The notes: generated by a model from the letters alone, not told the origin. DNA of 14,045 nucleotides from Alphaproteobacteria bacterium UBA998 (GCA_002291925.1 DBAY01000054.1:24116-38160); one strand, 5' to 3'. Numbered from the stretch's first letter, positions 1 through 7,688 are shown. A program made the numbers and translations.

Positions 1-1757
1 TCGATCTTGGCGCCGGTTTTCTCGCAGATTTCGCGGATCACCTTGCCACCGGAGCCGATCACGTCGCGGATCTTGTCCTTGTTGATCTTAATGGTGGTGA
101 TGCGCGGGGCGTTGGCGCTCACATCATCCCGCGCCGAGGTGATGGCCTTCGCCATCTCGCCGAGGATGTGCTTGCGGCCAGCGTGCGCCTGCTCCAGCGC
201 GACCTTCATGATCTCGGCGGTGATACCGTTGACCTTGATGTCCATCTGCAGCGCAGTAACGCCTTTTTCGGTGCCCGCGACCTTGAAGTCCATGTCGCCG
301 AGATGGTCTTCGTCGCCCATGATGTCGGAGAGGACGGAGTAACCGTCATCTTCCAGAATCAGGCCCATCGCGATACCCGCCACCGGACGCTCCAGCGGCA
401 CGCCGGCATCCATCATCGCGAGGGATGCACCGCACACCGATGCCATCGAGGAGGAGCCGTTCGACTCGGTGATTTCCGAGACGATGCGCAGCGTGTAAGG
501 GAACGCCTCGCCTTTCGGCAGCAGCGGACGCACGGAGCGCCATGCCAGCTTGCCGTGGCCGATTTCGCGGCGTCCGGGCGGACGCATCGGGGTGGCTTCA
601 CCGACCGAGTAGGGCGGGAAATTGTAATGCAGCATAAAGTTTTCTTTGTATTCGCCTTCCAGCGCGTCGATGATCTGCTGGTCCTGCGTGGTGCCAAGCG
701 TGGCGACCACGAGGGCCTGCGTTTCACCGCGCGTAAACAGCGCCGAGCCGTGCGTGCGCGGCAGGACGGACACTTCCGCCAGAATCGGGCGGATATCCGC
801 CGGGCCCCGGCCGTCGATGCGGTGCGACTTCTCGAGGATGTTGCGGCGGACGATGTGCGATTCAAGCTTCTTGATGGCGTCGCCAACCGGAACGGCCGCA
901 TACTCTTGCGCGAGCAGGGCCTCTTTCACGACTTTCTTCACTTCGCCGACTTTCTTCACGCGCTCCTGCTTGTTCTGGGTCGCGTAGGCGGCGCGCATGT
1001 CGGCCTCGGCCATTGCCTTGACCTTGGCGTAGATTTCCTCGCCGATGGTGTCCTCGGCGATGTCCCACGGCTCTTTCGCGCAGAGTTCGGCGAAGGAGAT
1101 GATGAAATCGATGACCGTCTGCATCTGCTCATGGCCGTAGACGACGGCGCCGAGCATCTGCTCCTCATTGAGCTCCTGCGCTTCGGATTCCACCATCAGC
1201 ACGGAGGTCTTGGTGCCCGCGACCACGAGGTCGAGCACGCTTTCCGGCATTTCCTGCATGGTGGGGTTCAGCACGTATTCGCCGTTGATGACGCCAACGC
1301 GCGCCGCCCCGATCGGGCCGAGGAACGGCACGCCGGAGATGGTGAGCGCCGCCGAGGCACCGACCATGGCGACGATATCGGGATCGTTGGTTTTGTCATG
1401 CGAGAGCAGCGTGCAGACGACCTGCGTCTCGTTGCGGAACCCGTCGATGAAGAGCGGGCGGATCGGGCGGTCGATCAGGCGGGAGGTGAGCACTTCCTTC
1501 TCGGAGGGCTTGCCTTCACGCTTGAAGAAGCCACCGGGAATCTTGCCGGCGGCGAAGGTTTTTTCCTGGTAGTGTACGGTCAGCGGGAAGAAATCGATAT
1601 CCGGCTTCGGCGATTTCGCGGAAACCACGGTGCAGAGTACGACGGTGTCACCATAGGTGGCCATCACGGCGCCATCGGCCTGACGGGCGATGCGGCCCGT
1701 TTCCAGCGTCAGCGTCTTGCCACCCCATTCGATGGATTTGCGTGTAATGTTAAACAT
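1..1757 (-). CDS. pnp: Polynucleotide phosphorylase (PNPase), 3' end cut by window edge
   Basis: PNPase is a trimeric 3'-5' exoribonuclease that degrades RNA phosphorolytically to nucleoside diphosphates. Reading the minus strand from ATG at 1757 gives an uninterrupted frame of 585 codons to the edge, beginning MFNITRKSIEWGGKTLTLET. Seen in order: first RNase PH domain (about 10-140, with the FFKREGKPSEKE and RLIDRPIRPLF signatures), the helical linker, the second RNase PH domain (about 315-540), and the start of a KH domain with VIGSGGK at 566-572. In the motif GDEDHLGDMDFK, residues D484, D490 and K492 match the catalytic D486, D492 and K494 of E. coli. The end of the KH domain and the S1 domain lie outside the window; family proteins are about 700 residues. 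The Shine-Dalgarno is weak. pnp normally follows rpsO, but here the two are about 10.7 kb apart on opposite strands. Confidence 0.97.
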   Translation of the reverse strand, partial: MFNITRKSIEWGGKTLTLETGRIARQADGAVMATYGDTVVLCTVVSAKSPKPDIDFFPLTVHYQEKTFAAGKIPGGFFKREGKPSEKEVLTSRLIDRPIRPLFIDGFRNETQVVCTLLSHDKTNDPDIVAMVGASAALTISGVPFLGPIGAARVGVINGEYVLNPTMQEMPESVLDLVVAGTKTSVLMVESEAQELNEEQMLGAVVYGHEQMQTVIDFIISFAELCAKEPWDIAEDTIGEEIYAKVKAMAEADMRAAYATQNKQERVKKVGEVKKVVKEALLAQEYAAVPVGDAIKKLESHIVRRNILEKSHRIDGRGPADIRPILAEVSVLPRTHGSALFTRGETQALVVATLGTTQDQQIIDALEGEYKENFMLHYNFPPYSVGEATPMRPPGRREIGHGKLAWRSVRPLLPKGEAFPYTLRIVSEITESNGSSSMASVCGASLAMMDAGVPLERPVAGIAMGLILEDDGYSVLSDIMGDEDHLGDMDFKVAGTEKGVTALQMDIKVNGITAEIMKVALEQAHAGRKHILGEMAKAITSARDDVSANAPRITTIKINKDKIRDVIGSGGKVIREICEKTGAKI

Positions 1758-1784
1758 CTAAACAGCTTTCTTTTTCAAAGTTAT

Positions 1785-1827
1785 ATCCCTCACAGCGGCA
1801 TCCAATCTTCTATTCCCCACAGCGACA
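1785..1827 (-). repeat. Pair of imperfect 16-bp direct repeats upstream of pnp
   Basis: Two 16-base copies (1785-1800 and 1812-1827) match at 13 of 16 positions and start 27 bases apart. On the pnp coding strand each reads approximately TGYCGCTGTGRGGRAT. They lie 28-70 bases upstream of the pnp start codon. They could be a regulator or RNA-binding site or the remains of a duplication. The left copy abuts TATAAC (1780-1785 on the minus strand), which resembles a -10 box but has no good -35 partner. Confidence 0.35.
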
Positions 1828-1984
1828 GCAAACGCAACCTCAACGGGACAGCCGGCCTATTCCGGTGCAATCAGATCCATTCCATGAACACCCCTGCCAC
1901 TCGGCAAAGGTGCGAAGGGATATACTCTTTTTGAAGCTGGTGTACAAGCGGCTTGGCAAAAAATGCTTTTTCCTCAACAGAAAG

Positions 1985-2590
1985 CTAGATACCAAACCAT
2001 TGCCGGATTTCTTCATCGGGATGCAGATTTCCGGCGCGATAATACATGATTTTTCGGCGGTGGGGATTGGTATAGTAATGCAGGTGGACCAACACGCCGA
2101 ATCTGTCGTCCAACTCTATCTTAGAAATGACGAACCCCGCCTTTAGCTTGGGAATAATTACGGCATTATTAGTCACATTATGCCGGGAATAAATCAGCTG
2201 AAAACCTTTGGCAGAAAGAATTTCCAAGGAGCGCATGAGCAGGCAGGTATAGAGCCCTTTGCGCCGATGTTCTGGAAGGATAGCAGAATTGACCATATAA
2301 AAGGTTGTGGCACTCTCCTGCTGGCCAAAGCTCCAGCCAACGAAATCGCCACGATCGTCAAAGACGCCAAGATGGAGCCGGCAGGGTGAACCCAATCTCT
2401 CTTGTAGTTCTTTCATTCGCTCAAGTTCATCAGCACTGAGAATACCACCGGAATTGTAACCGTGTGTGTTCTCAAATGCCTTATTCTTATGCTTTTCGAA
2501 AAGCGGTTTGAACTCTTCTTCCGTCAACTCCCGGATAACATATGACGGGTTCGCACCAGAAGATTGAATATCTTTTGACGCATTGCTCAT
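1985..2590 (-). CDS. GNAT-family N-acetyltransferase
   Basis: This is a 201-residue protein with a GNAT fold, expected to move an acyl group from acyl-CoA to an amine; the substrate is unknown. The central strand plus CoA-binding motif A is at about 97-118 (YMVNSAILPEHRRKGLYTCL; HRRKGLY fits the R/Q-x-x-G-x-G/A pyrophosphate loop loosely, with Y for the last Gly). Motif B is about 135-153, with N141, N142 and a terminal KAGF. The start ATG overlaps the TAA stop of the upstream sulfatase by one base (TAATG), which suggests translational coupling. Base composition is lower in G+C than the flanks: hand counts give 25 of 60 for both 2101-2160 and 2401-2460, while the ribosomal operon is clearly richer. 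This may reflect transfer. No clear terminator follows it, and 227 bases separate it from pnp. Confidence 0.85.
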   Translation of the reverse strand: MSNASKDIQSSGANPSYVIRELTEEEFKPLFEKHKNKAFENTHGYNSGGILSADELERMKELQERLGSPCRLHLGVFDDRGDFVGWSFGQQESATTFYMVNSAILPEHRRKGLYTCLLMRSLEILSAKGFQLIYSRHNVTNNAVIIPKLKAGFVISKIELDDRFGVLVHLHYYTNPHRRKIMYYRAGNLHPDEEIRQWFGI

Positions 2591-4490
2591 TACTGCGCCA
2601 GCCTTGTATCAATCCGGCGCTGGCGCTCTTTCCAGCCGGAGGCGTGCTGATAGTACGCGATGGCGTCCTGAAGCAGTGACGCATTCGGATCTACGGGCGT
2701 GCCCTCGCCCATGGTGTAGGCGTCCGTCTGGCGGTTGGGGCCGAGCACCACCACCTCGCCGTCCCGCAGCATGCCCATTTTCTGGTAGGTGCTGATGAAA
2801 GCACGCGCGGAAGGCTCGGCCTCGTTCAGCAGGTCCTCGCCGTAGAACTTGGACGTGTAACTGACATTGAGCAGCCCCAGCAGTACCGGTGCCATGTCGA
2901 TCTGGCTCGCCATGCGATCATAGACGCGCGGGGCGATGTGGCCTGGTGCGTAGAAGATGAGCGGGATATGGTATTTCGCCGGCGTCAGGGCCATCTTGCC
3001 CGCGCTGCCTGCCGTGTGGTCGGCGACGAACACGAACAGCGTATTGTCGAACCATGGCTTCGTGCGTGCCCATTCAATCAGGCGACCGACGCTGTAATCC
3101 GCGTACTTGACCCCCGCCTCGCGCCCGCCCCCTTCGGAAGGCATGTCAATACGGCCTTCGGGGAAGGTGTAGGGCCGGTGGTTGGAGGTGGTCATGATGA
3201 GTGAGAAAAACGGCTTGCCCGCCGCAAAGGATGCATCCCCCTCACTGATGACTTTCTTGAACAAATCCTCATCGCACACGCCCCAGACGTTGGCGAACTC
3301 CACCTCACTATCGGCAAAATCATTGCGATCGATGATGGTGAAGCCGTTGCCCTCGTAAAAGGCGTTCATATTATCGAAATAGCCGTGACCGCCATAAATG
3401 AAGCGCGTGTCATAGCCGCGATCCTGAAAGACGCTGCCGAGGGTGAACAGCCCGTCATTGCCGGGGCGGCGCACGATGGAGTTGCCGGGCGTTGGCGGAA
3501 TGGAGAGCGTCACCGCCTCCAGCCCCCGCACCGTGCGGGGCCGGTGGCATAGAGATTGCTGAAGAACAGCGATTCCTTCGCCAGACGGTCCAGGTTGGGC
3601 GTGATGTTCAGCGTGTTGCCGAACGTGCCCATGTATTCGGCGCTCATGCTCTCCATGACCACCAGTACGACACTCATGCGCTTCTCCGGGCCTTCGTGGC
3701 GGATGGCGCGGGTGATGCTGTCGGGGTTGGCATCCAGAAACGGCGCGTCCTTCTGCAGCAGGGAACGCACGCGCGCGCTGACCAGCGCCGTATCTTCCGT
3801 GCGGTAGAAGCGGGCGTAATCCAGCTCATTCTGGCGGAAGGCGGAGAAAAGGCCGTACAGACCGTCCCCGGCGATTTCATTCACATACTGGTTGCGGCTG
3901 ACCACGGTCTGATCCAGCGAGGAGGCGAAGAACAGCGCTGCCGTGGCAGCTGCCCATACTCCCGTTTGCACCAAGCGCCCGCGGAACGACGGCACCCCGC
4001 CCTGCGGCATCAGGAAACGGCGGGACGGCCAGTAGAGCAGCGCCGCGCCCAGCGCCAGCAGCCCCAGCAGCATCGGCACGGGGTAGGATTCCCAGATATT
4101 GCCGAGCACTTCCTGCGTGTAAATCAGGTAATCCACCGCGATGAAGTTGAAGCGCGTGGCGAACTCGTCCCAGAAGGCCCATTCCGCCGCCAGATCGAAC
4201 AGCATGAGGAAGAGGAACAGCGCGTACAGCACCGCCGTTGTGCGCCGGTCGCCGTTGCCCAGATGGCGGCGCGACGGCAGGAAAAGCAGATAGGCCACCA
4301 GCGGCAGCAGCATGAAACCGAGCGCGGCCACATCGAAAAATCCCCCGATGGCGAACGCCCGAAGCGCGTCCCCTACCCCCGCATCAATGTTCGCCCGCTC
4401 CCGCAGGAACAGCACGATACGAAACACACACTGGAGAAAAAGATACGCAGCGGCAAACGGCGCGGCGCGGCGGAAAAGATAGGCACGCAT
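2590..4490 (-). pseudogene. LtaS-type membrane sulfatase (LTA synthase family), interrupted by a -1 frameshift
   Basis: This is a polytopic inner-membrane enzyme of the alkaline phosphatase superfamily, a relative of lipoteichoic acid synthase and phosphoglycerol transferase. In a Gram-negative it probably moves phosphoglycerol-type head groups in the envelope; that role is inferred. The first part (4490 down to about 3541) has about five membrane segments (near 10-29, 46-70, 84-103, 138-154, 174-190), then the sulfatase start VVMESMSAEYMGTFG with metal ligand E280. After YATG the frame shifts and stops at 3510. Adding one base gives YATG-x-RTVRGLEAVTLS, the normal family sequence, whose RTVRG threonine is the likely nucleophile. 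The rest is open in the other frame from 3531 to 2590, with SNHRPYTFP and metal ligands ADH (491-492 of the joined chain). The joined protein is about 633 residues, full length for the family. Either a recent mutation or a sequencing error fits. The GNAT gene overlaps its stop. Confidence 0.88.
3524..3540. repeat. Perfect GC-rich inverted repeat at the sulfatase frameshift
   Basis: Two 8-base arms (CCCCGCAC and GTGCGGGG) flank a single base. Five C bases stand on the left side (3523-3527) but only four G on the right (3537-3540). The base missing from the sulfatase frame maps to this site, so a hairpin-induced base loss, in the cell or during sequencing, is plausible. Confidence 0.85.
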
Positions 4491-4523
4491 TCGTCATACA
4501 TCCATACAGGTACAACGGAACGC

Positions 4524-4551
4524 ACTATAATGATTGTGACCCGTTTGAAAA
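4524..4551 (-). promoter_or_regulatory. Candidate sigma-70-like promoter for the sulfatase-GNAT pair
   Basis: On the minus strand, TTTTCA (4551-4546) and TATAGT (4529-4524) are separated by 16 bases; they match 4 of 6 and 5 of 6 consensus positions. Transcription would begin near 4517, about 27 bases before the sulfatase ATG. The call rests on pattern alone. Confidence 0.45.
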
Positions 4552-4666
4552 GCCCTCCTGTCATCTCTTTATTTGCAGCCGCGCCTTCCGCCATGCCGGG
4601 CGGGCAGACAAAATTGTTGAAGTTTCAGACGTTAGCAAAACAGGGCCCAACGCGGGAGAAAGGCAG

Positions 4667-4742
4667 TGGTGGGGCCAGAGGGATTCGAACCCCCAACCAA
4701 GGCGTTATGAGCGCCCTGCTCTAACCGTTGAGCTATGGCCCC
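4667..4742 (-). tRNA. tRNA with CAU anticodon, best read as tRNA-Ile2 (lysidine type)
   Basis: The minus strand folds into a full cloverleaf of 76 bases. It has a seven-pair acceptor stem (GGGGCCA/TGGCCCC), discriminator A and encoded CCA (4669-4667). The D arm is AGCTC..GAGC, and the anticodon loop CTCATAA gives anticodon CAU. The T arm has TTCGAAT in the loop and one G-U pair in its stem. CAU can be initiator Met, elongator Met or Ile2. The initiator is excluded because its acceptor 1-72 mismatch and three G-C pairs in the anticodon stem are absent. The loop and the CAGG..CTTGGT surroundings resemble bacterial Ile2 tRNAs, which read AUA after TilS makes lysidine at C34. Elongator Met remains possible. 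In E. coli an initiator tRNA (metY) heads the nusA operon; here the nearby tRNA lies on the other strand. Confidence 0.95.
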
Positions 4743-4753
4743 GCGCGTGATTC

Positions 4754-4782
4754 GGGATAGCGGGAGATGCGGACGAGGGCAA
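4754..4782 (-). promoter_or_regulatory. Weak candidate promoter for the tRNA gene
   Basis: On the minus strand, TTGCCC (4782-4777) is followed after 17 bases by TATCCC (4759-4754), about 12 bases before the tRNA 5' end. The -10 match is only 3 of 6. It is placed mainly because spacing and distance to the tRNA fit. Confidence 0.3.
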
Positions 4783-4786
4783 GCCC

Positions 4787-5191
4787 TTAAAGGGATTTCA
4801 CCGCCTCCGCCGCGACCGGAACCTGCCCGGACGGGGGCTCCACGGGCTCTGACGGCGCCAGGGCGGGCGAGGACGGCACGGGCTGGGACGCGTCCGTGGT
4901 GACTCCCTGCGGCTCATCCGCCGAGAGGAGCGATCCCGCGCCTGCGGTCGGCGTCGTGCGTGGTGGCGCGTTCAGTTCTTCATTCTCGAGTAACTCGAGG
5001 GCCGAGACCGGCTTCGGCGCGCTGGCCGCTGCGGCCTCCTCCACCTGCCCGGCTGGCAGCGTGGCCGCCGCAACAGACGGCGCCTGCGTGCCCACGGGCC
5101 GATGCAGCATGGCCACCAGCGCCGTAACCACACACCCCCCCGCCAGCATAAGGGCGTGACGGGCAGTAAACATACGTTCCTGGGCGGCCAT
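4787..5191 (-). CDS. Hypothetical Pro/Ala-rich protein with one N-terminal membrane anchor
   Basis: I do not recognise this 134-residue protein. The start is set by an AAGGAG Shine-Dalgarno (5203-5198 on the minus strand). It lies six bases before the ATG at 5191 but directly touches the alternative ATG at 5197, so the inner start is preferred. After a short positively charged head (MAAQERMFTARH) comes one hydrophobic stretch (LMLAGGCVVTALVAML, about 9-24), an uncleaved anchor or signal peptide. The remaining 110 residues are rich in Ala, Pro, Ser, Val and Glu, with no Cys and no domain I know, so probably disordered and outside the cytoplasm. It is transcribed divergently from rimP and reads toward the tRNA gene, whose promoter region abuts its stop codon. 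The SD, membrane segment and stop argue that it is real. Confidence 0.6.
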   Translation of the reverse strand: MAAQERMFTARHALMLAGGCVVTALVAMLHRPVGTQAPSVAAATLPAGQVEEAAAASAPKPVSALELLENEELNAPPRTTPTAGAGSLLSADEPQGVTTDASQPVPSSPALAPSEPVEPPSGQVPVAAEAVKSL

Positions 5192-5274
5192 GATCATCTC
5201 CTTGAGAGGGCCTGACCTTACCGCATGGGGCTGCGCACAGCAAGGGCCTGCGCCCCCTCCGCCGCATAAAAGGC

Positions 5275-5302
5275 TTGCACGGCGCGCGGATTGGAGTATA
5301 GT
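5275..5302 (+). promoter_or_regulatory. Promoter of the rimP-nusA-infB operon
   Basis: TTGCAC (5275-5280), a 16-base spacer and TATAGT (5297-5302) make a good sigma-70-like promoter (4 of 6 and 5 of 6 matches). The start point would be near 5309, giving a leader of about 85 bases before rimP that contains a terminator hairpin. No better promoter was seen before rimP. Confidence 0.7.
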
Positions 5303-5312
5303 AAGCGAAATT

Positions 5313-5357
5313 CTGTGACTCAGGCACAGGTGGAGAAGATTCTCCGCCTTTTTTTGT
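5313..5357 (+). terminator. Intrinsic terminator in the rimP leader (probable attenuator)
   Basis: A nine-pair potential stem (5329-5337 with 5340-5348, one G-U pair, the last pair probably open to give a four-base loop) is followed by seven T (5349-5355). It lies downstream of the operon promoter and 36 bases before the rimP ATG, so it must be read through for the operon to be expressed. A smaller hairpin, CTGTG (5313-5317) with CACAG (5325-5329), sits just before it and shares G5329, so the two helices compete at one base. In Bacillus subtilis NusA is known to control its own operon through termination in the leader. A similar loop here is inferred, not shown. Confidence 0.8.
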
Positions 5358-5392
5358 ATCTTGAGCCAGAACAGAAATGGAGCATTAAGCTC

Positions 5393-5911
5393 ATGTTAGA
5401 AAAGAAGATTTCGGACATGATTTCGCCAACGGTGGAGCATCTGGGCTACCGCCTGGTGCGCGTGCGGCTGAACGATCTGGATGGCCGCCGCACCCTGCAG
5501 ATCATGGCCGAGCGGCAGGACGAGCGCCCCATGGGCATCGAGGATTGCGAGGAGATCAGCCATACCGTCTCCGCGGTGCTGGATGTGAACGACCCCATCC
5601 CCACCGCTTATCATCTGGAAGTCAGCTCTCCCGGTGTCGACCGCCCGCTGGTGCGCCGCGAGGATTTCGAGACCTATAAAGGCTTCGAGGCCAAGCTGGA
5701 ATCCGGCTACCCCATCGAGGGCCGCAAGCGCTGGCGCGGCATCGTGAAGGGCATGGAAGCCGATGACGTGATCGTCGAAGTGGACGGCGCCGAGCACCGC
5801 ATCCCCTTCCCCGCCATTGCGCAGGCCAAACTGGTGCTCACCGATGAATTGCTGAAGTGGTACAAGGAAAAATTCGCCCCCGCCGACGGCATGGAGGGGA
5901 GCGACGCATGA
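5393..5911 (+). CDS. rimP: Ribosome maturation factor RimP
   Basis: RimP assists late assembly of the 30S ribosomal subunit in the cytoplasm. The protein has 172 residues. The N-terminal alpha/beta domain (about 1-85) begins MLEKKISDMISPTVEHLGYR and ends in the family signature LEVSSPGVDRPL at 75-86. The C-terminal Sm-like barrel (about 90-160) carries the G-x-I/V-K-G turn around 116-121. The frame is open back to a TTG at 5291, but that start would lie inside the promoter. The ATG at 5393 has GGAG (5379-5382) ten bases upstream and gives the normal RimP length, so it is chosen. It is the first gene of the operon and follows a terminator hairpin in the leader. A 112-base AT-rich gap separates it from nusA. 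Confidence 0.95.
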   Translation: MLEKKISDMISPTVEHLGYRLVRVRLNDLDGRRTLQIMAERQDERPMGIEDCEEISHTVSAVLDVNDPIPTAYHLEVSSPGVDRPLVRREDFETYKGFEAKLESGYPIEGRKRWRGIVKGMEADDVIVEVDGAEHRIPFPAIAQAKLVLTDELLKWYKEKFAPADGMEGSDA

Positions 5912-6023
5912 TACAAGACACGGACCAAGGGGTTCTGCATGCGCAATGATAAACCCACGTAATCAAAATTTTAAAACCAGCTATCACCATCACATTCATT
6001 AAATTACGAACGAGGTAATCATC

Positions 6024-7577
6024 ATGGCAGCGACAGCCCAAGCCTTCGGCAATGCCGAAATCATCCAGATCGCGGACGCGGTCGCCCGCGAGAAGCACAT
6101 CGACCGCGAGTCGGTGCTGGAAGCGATGGAGCAGGCGATTCAGATCGCAGGCCGCCGCAAGTACGGCGCCGAGCAGAACATCAAGGCGGAGATCAATCGC
6201 CGCACGGGGGAAATCCAGCTCTTTCGCGTCACCGACATCGTCGAGGAAATGCCGGAGCTGGAAGAAGAACGCATCGGTAAGATGCTGGTGGCCGACGCCC
6301 AGAAAATCAACTCCAGCCTGAAAGCAGGCGACTCCATCCGCGACCCGCTGCCGCCGATCGATTTCGGCCGCATCGCCGCCCAGACCGCCAAGCAGGTCAT
6401 CGTGCAGAAGGTGCGCGACGCCGAGCGCGAGCGCCATTTCGAGGAATACAAGGACCGCGTGGGCGAGATCATCAATGGCGTCGTCAAGCGCGTCGAGTAT
6501 GGAAACGTCACCGTGGATCTCGGCCAGGCCGAGGGCTTCATCCGCCGCAACGAACTCATCCCGCGCGAGAACGTGCGCCAAGGCGACCGCATCCGCGCCT
6601 ATGTCTATGACGTGCGCCGCGAACGTTCTGGCCCGCAGATTTTCCTCTCCCGCGTGCGCCCGGAATTCACCGCCAAGCTGTTCGCGCAGGAAGTGCCGGA
6701 AATCTATGACGGCATCATCGAGATCAAGGCCGTGGCCCGTGACCCCGGCTCGCGCGCCAAAATCGCGGTATTCAGCCATGATCCGAGCGTGAACCCGGTG
6801 CTCTCCTGCGTCGGTGTGCGCGGCTCGCGCGTGCAGGCCGTGGTTGGCGAACTGCAGGGCGAGAAGATCGACATCATCGAGTGGAATCCGGACGAGGCAA
6901 CCTTCATCGTCAACGCCATTTCGTCCGCCGAAGTGTCGAAAGTGGTGCTGGATGAAGACAATGGCCGCGTGGAAATCGTGGTGCCGGATGATCAGCTCTC
7001 GCTGGCTATTGGCCGCCGTGGACAGAACGTGCGCCTCGCCTCGCAGCTCACCGGCTGGAGCATCGACATCCTCACCGAGGAGACCGAGTCCGAGCGCCGC
7101 ACGCAGGAGTTCAACAAGCTCTCCAACATGTTCATCACCGCGCTGGACGTGGAGGAAGTCATCGCGCACCTGCTGGTGACGGAAGGCTTCACGAGCATCG
7201 AGGAAGTGGCGTTCGTGCCCATCGAGGAACTGGCCACCATCGAGGGCTTCGACGAGGAAGTGGCGCAGGAACTCCGCAACCGTGCCAATGACTGGATCGA
7301 GGCGCAGGATAAGGAATTCCGAGCCAAGATGAAGGAACTCGGCATCACCGACGACCTCGCCACGCTGGAAGGCCTGAATAACGACCTCATTATCGCGCTC
7401 GGTGAAAAAAGCATCAAATCGCGCGACGATCTCGCCGACCTCGCCATCGACGAGTTCAAGGAACTTCTTCCGGAAACCGGCATGAAGGACGCCGAGATCA
7501 ACGAGCTGATCATGGCCGCCCGCGCCCACTGGTTTGAGGGCGAGACCGCCGCGGAAGGTGAGCAGCCGGAGGCATAG
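6024..7577 (+). CDS. nusA: Transcription termination/antitermination protein NusA
   Basis: NusA binds RNA polymerase and nascent RNA, promotes pausing and intrinsic termination, and takes part in rRNA antitermination. At 517 residues it matches full-length proteobacterial NusA. Domains visible in order: N-terminal polymerase-binding domain (about 8-135, with the AMEQAIQIAGRRKYG helix), S1 (about 145-210, GVVKRVEYGNVTVDLGQAEGF), KH1 (about 235-300, GVRGSRVQAVV at 264-274), KH2 (about 308-355, IGRRGQNVRLAS at 329-340), and two C-terminal acidic helix-hairpin-helix repeats (about 373-425 and 440-502). The C-terminal repeats are the type that contact the alpha subunit or N protein in E. coli. GAGG lies eight bases before the ATG. 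A product of this operon that stimulates terminators is a natural candidate to act on the leader hairpin before rimP. Confidence 0.97.
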   Translation: MAATAQAFGNAEIIQIADAVAREKHIDRESVLEAMEQAIQIAGRRKYGAEQNIKAEINRRTGEIQLFRVTDIVEEMPELEEERIGKMLVADAQKINSSLKAGDSIRDPLPPIDFGRIAAQTAKQVIVQKVRDAERERHFEEYKDRVGEIINGVVKRVEYGNVTVDLGQAEGFIRRNELIPRENVRQGDRIRAYVYDVRRERSGPQIFLSRVRPEFTAKLFAQEVPEIYDGIIEIKAVARDPGSRAKIAVFSHDPSVNPVLSCVGVRGSRVQAVVGELQGEKIDIIEWNPDEATFIVNAISSAEVSKVVLDEDNGRVEIVVPDDQLSLAIGRRGQNVRLASQLTGWSIDILTEETESERRTQEFNKLSNMFITALDVEEVIAHLLVTEGFTSIEEVAFVPIEELATIEGFDEEVAQELRNRANDWIEAQDKEFRAKMKELGITDDLATLEGLNNDLIIALGEKSIKSRDDLADLAIDEFKELLPETGMKDAEINELIMAARAHWFEGETAAEGEQPEA

Positions 7578-7584
7578 GTTTTTC

Positions 7585-7670
7585 GTCATCCTGCGAGCCG
7601 AAGGCTGCGCAGGATCTCCCTCGTCACGCGGAGAGATTCTGCACTCTCGCTTCGCGAGCCGCAGAATGAC
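7585..7670. repeat. Compound palindromic element A (nusA-ylxR gap)
   Basis: An 86-bp element bounded by GTCAT and ATGAC is built of two head-to-head units of about 34 bases. Unit 1 folds as ATCCTGCG/CGCAGGAT with an inner AGCC-GAA-GGCT stem. Unit 2 folds as ATTCTGC/GCAGAAT with inner CTCGC-TTC-GCGAG. The spacer contains CTCGTCACGCGGAGA. It fills nearly the whole gap and is close kin of the element at 11318-11401. It resembles REP/BIME-type extragenic palindromes; a role in mRNA ends or gyrase binding is only an analogy. Confidence 0.8.
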
Positions 7671-7688
7671 GTAAACTGAGAGTCTTGA

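Noticed and set aside
168..1934. A 588-codon plus-strand open frame opposite pnp
   Set aside because: It is the antisense shadow of pnp, made possible by high G+C codon bias; its sequence is His/Arg/Asp-rich without any family signature, and pnp is unmistakable on the other strand.
1925..1984. Possible terminator after the GNAT gene
   Set aside because: There are A and T runs around a weak AAAAA-gca-TTTTT fold but no GC-rich stem followed by T, so it is not called.
3492..4724. A 410-codon plus-strand frame ending in GIRTPNQGVMSALL
   Set aside because: It lies antisense to the sulfatase, and its tail is the translated reverse complement of the tRNA gene, a well-known annotation artefact.
5291..5392. 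Upstream TTG start extending rimP by 34 residues
   Set aside because: It overlaps the promoter -10 box and the terminator; the ATG at 5393 has a Shine-Dalgarno and gives the normal length.
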